From Lachnospiraceae bacterium (lineage in GTDB: Bacteria > Bacillota > Clostridia > Lachnospirales > Lachnospiraceae), in contig SVEB01000011.1 in assembly GCA_015057635.1 (NCBI GenBank), forward strand, positions 186,001 through 250,000: DNA of 64,000 nucleotides, read 5' to 3'. The notes under the pieces are model-generated. The model was given only the letters and a program-made list of their open reading frames with translations. It did not search any database and was not told the DNA's origin. Below, piece by piece: positions 62,243 through 64,000 of this stretch; within the stretch, counting starts at the first letter, position 1, and each line of letters opens with the position of its first letter. A program made the position numbers and the translations under genes.

Positions 62243-63376
62243 ATGAGTTATCGGAAAAATGAGATTATTTATGCGTTCCCGAATGGAGATACGCTTCGAA
62301 AATATTATAAAGGGCTGATTTTGGAGTTTGCCACCCCACGCCTTGTTCTTAGCACATCGGTATTAAACGGAGGAATCCGGACGGATCTTGATGCCGTATT
62401 TAACTATAACTGTCTGGCGGATGAGTATAGCTGTGAATTAATAGGAGAGACTTATGAACAACAGCTTGGAAGGAATGCAGCGGACTTAGGACTGGCAGGG
62501 AAAAAGGTAAGCGGCATGAGCACTGCCGCATGGATGGAGCTGGCATCTGTAAAGACAGAACGATTTATGGAACTGGAAGTAACAGCAGTTGTGACCGGAG
62601 GGGTGGATAGTAACGGCGTGCGGGTAGAAGATCCGGCAGGGTACTATGAAAAAGCGGGGGAATATGTATTATTAAAGCCCGGAACAATCAATATTATGCT
62701 GTGGATCAATCAAAACCTGATGCCCGGAACGCTGGCAAGAGCATTGGTTACCTGCAGTGAGGCAAAAGTGACAGCAGTGGAGGAACTGATGATCGGAAGT
62801 CTCTATTCCGAAGGGATTGCGACTGGTTCCGGGACAGATGGAACGATTATCATTTGTGACAGTCAGGCAGAAGAGACACTGACGGATGCGGGAGAGCATG
62901 CAAAGCTTGGAGAATTAATCGGAAAGGCAGTACATGGTGCTGTGAAGGAAGCGCTGCTAAAACAGACCGGGGCAAATGGAGCGAGACAGCATAAGGTGAC
63001 GGAACGGTTAAAACGGTACCGGGTCACTCTGTCTTCCTTATGGGAGTTTTATGAGGAGAATTTAGATTACTTTAAAGAATATCCAAAAGCATCGTTATCC
63101 TTTATGGAGGAGCGGCTCGAAAGAGTGAATACTTACAGCAGTCTGATTATCTGGTGTTCCTATTATACGCATCTGTTAGATCAGTACCGGTATGAATTGC
63201 TTGAGTGGGCGGAGGTGCTACGGGAAGCAAAGGTGTTGATTAGGAGTCTGTTTCTTCAGTATGGAATGAAGGACGTAGAATATCGGTATGAGCTAAGAAA
63301 AGACAGAGAGGTATTAACAGAGTTAACGGATATGCTGCGGTATGCGATGGTCACCCTTCTCTTTCTGTTTGAGTAA
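62243..63376 (+). CDS. CbiZ-like adenosylcobinamide amidohydrolase with C-terminal extension
   Basis: 377 residues from ATG 62243. The CbiZ domain (about residues 15-235) shows VLSTSVLNGGIRTDL, VVTGGVDSNGVRVEDPA, GTINIMLWINQNLMPGTLAR and YSEGIATGSGTDGTIIICD. CbiZ removes the aminopropanol arm of adenosyl-(pseudo)cobinamide so that a corrinoid can be rebuilt. The last 130 or so residues are helical and charged (RLKRYRVTLSSLWEFYEENL, ...YRYELRKDREVLTEL) and are not part of CbiZ; I do not recognise them. An ATG at 62216 is in frame but has no ribosome site. Confidence 0.85.
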   Translation: MSYRKNEIIYAFPNGDTLRKYYKGLILEFATPRLVLSTSVLNGGIRTDLDAVFNYNCLADEYSCELIGETYEQQLGRNAADLGLAGKKVSGMSTAAWMELASVKTERFMELEVTAVVTGGVDSNGVRVEDPAGYYEKAGEYVLLKPGTINIMLWINQNLMPGTLARALVTCSEAKVTAVEELMIGSLYSEGIATGSGTDGTIIICDSQAEETLTDAGEHAKLGELIGKAVHGAVKEALLKQTGANGARQHKVTERLKRYRVTLSSLWEFYEENLDYFKEYPKASLSFMEERLERVNTYSSLIIWCSYYTHLLDQYRYELLEWAEVLREAKVLIRSLFLQYGMKDVEYRYELRKDREVLTELTDMLRYAMVTLLFLFE

Positions 63377-63494
63377 ATGTGACATTGGATTATATTTTAA
63401 TTCAATCTGGTTATAATCTTTAGCATCTATGGAACGGTAAGGGAAGAATCATCCTTTACACATGCATGGAGAGTGATTGGAAAGGAATAAGAAT

Positions 63495-64000
63495 ATGAAT
63501 CCATATGTAGTAAAAGATCTATTTGGGATAAAGGGGCTGAATATAGCCTGGTATGGCGTGATAATCGGAGTAGGGCTGTTAGCTGGTGTGGCAGTGGCCG
63601 TATGGCGGGCAAATAAAAAAGGTCTAAAGGCGGATTTGATTTATGACTATACGCTATGGGCGATGCCGGTAGCAGTGATTGGAGCAAGGGGCTATTATGT
63701 GTTGTTTCAGTGGGACTATTATAAAGAGCATTTAAGCAAGATTGCAATGATCACGGAAGGAGGGCTTGCAATTTATGGGGCGGTAATTGCAAGCATTCTC
63801 GTAGCAGTTCTGTTTTGTCGGAGAAATAAAATCTCATTTCTGCTGTTTGCAAATCTCACGATTCCATGTCTGGCGCTTGGGCAGGCTATCGGTAGATGGG
63901 CAAACTTCGTAAATCAGGAGGCATACGGACGGCTTATAACAGAAGAAAGGCTTCAGTTCTTTCCGTATGCGGTCTACATTGAACGGGCATCGGAATGGCA
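63495..64000 (+). CDS. lgt: Prolipoprotein diacylglyceryl transferase, N-terminal part (runs off the window)
   Basis: The first 168 codons. Lgt moves diacylglycerol from phosphatidylglycerol to the lipobox Cys of prelipoproteins such as the two in this window. Starts MNPYVVKDLFGIKGLNIAWY; EGGLAIYGAVI is the Firmicute form of the motif holding the E. coli His103 (Tyr here); LGQAIGRWANFVNQEAYG is the Lgt signature with the essential Arg and Asn. RBS AAAGGA nine bases before the ATG. Confidence 0.95.
   Translation, partial: MNPYVVKDLFGIKGLNIAWYGVIIGVGLLAGVAVAVWRANKKGLKADLIYDYTLWAMPVAVIGARGYYVLFQWDYYKEHLSKIAMITEGGLAIYGAVIASILVAVLFCRRNKISFLLFANLTIPCLALGQAIGRWANFVNQEAYGRLITEERLQFFPYAVYIERASEW

Overview
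The window looks like a stretch of chromosome from a low-GC, spore-forming anaerobic Firmicute, most likely a Lachnospiraceae. The reasons are the era-yqzL-recO-glyS-ppdK run, a gerA-type germination operon, pyruvate phosphate dikinase, a large M16C peptidase, strong AGGAGG-type ribosome binding sites and TTGACA/TATAAT promoters. No phage, insertion sequence, CRISPR array, rRNA or tRNA gene was seen. The species cannot be fixed from the sequence alone.

Layout. 1-15.6 kb is mostly housekeeping: the end of gatB, a DHH phosphoesterase, purH behind a ZTP riboswitch, a cold-shock gene, an M16C peptidase, era, a small overlapping yqzL-like gene, recO, glyS and ppdK. 15.8-20.3 kb holds a zinc-ribbon methyltransferase, greA and a three-gene sugar-modification set (WbqC-like, GNAT, DegT aminotransferase). 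20.4-23.6 kb is a GH43 glycosidase plus a YczE-type membrane protein, divergent from an AraC regulator. 24-30 kb has a 1435-residue secreted subtilase and a DEAD-box helicase with a DbpA-type RNA-binding domain. 30.3-34.1 kb is a gerA operon in the order A-C-B. 34.4-38.4 kb has a small conserved-looking protein, a Crp/Fnr regulator and a copper ATPase behind a CsoR-type operator. 38.7-44.1 kb has tcdA, a polar amino acid ABC transporter and a DAACS symporter. 44.4-48.1 kb is a glycerate module (CdaR regulator, GntP permease, glycerate kinase). 48.3-53.5 kb has a zinc phospholipase-like protein and a MarR-controlled heterodimeric ABC exporter with two matching palindromic operators. 54.3-56.3 kb has a DUF-type protein and an exonuclease-BRCT protein. 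56.6-60.6 kb is a siderophore- or corrinoid-type ABC importer preceded by a possible 31-codon leader peptide. 60.7-64 kb has an MFS exporter, a CbiZ-like protein with a C-terminal extension, and the start of lgt.

The most unusual signal is outside the genes. Four very long imperfect palindromes (about 12.3, 30.1, 39.5 and 55.1 kb) share an asymmetric core close to GTTCGGACGCATGAGCGGAC, and three of them also share a central loop, while the stems between are different but still self-complementary. A fifth, about 290 bp long (53.6 kb), is of a different class, and half of it recurs at 3.8 kb. AAAAGAT/AAAAGAC and (AAGT)n simple repeats lie beside several of them. They sit at the 3' ends of genes and look like a dispersed palindromic repeat family. 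A second point of interest is an apparent internal translation start that would make a free CopZ-like chaperone from the 3' end of copA.
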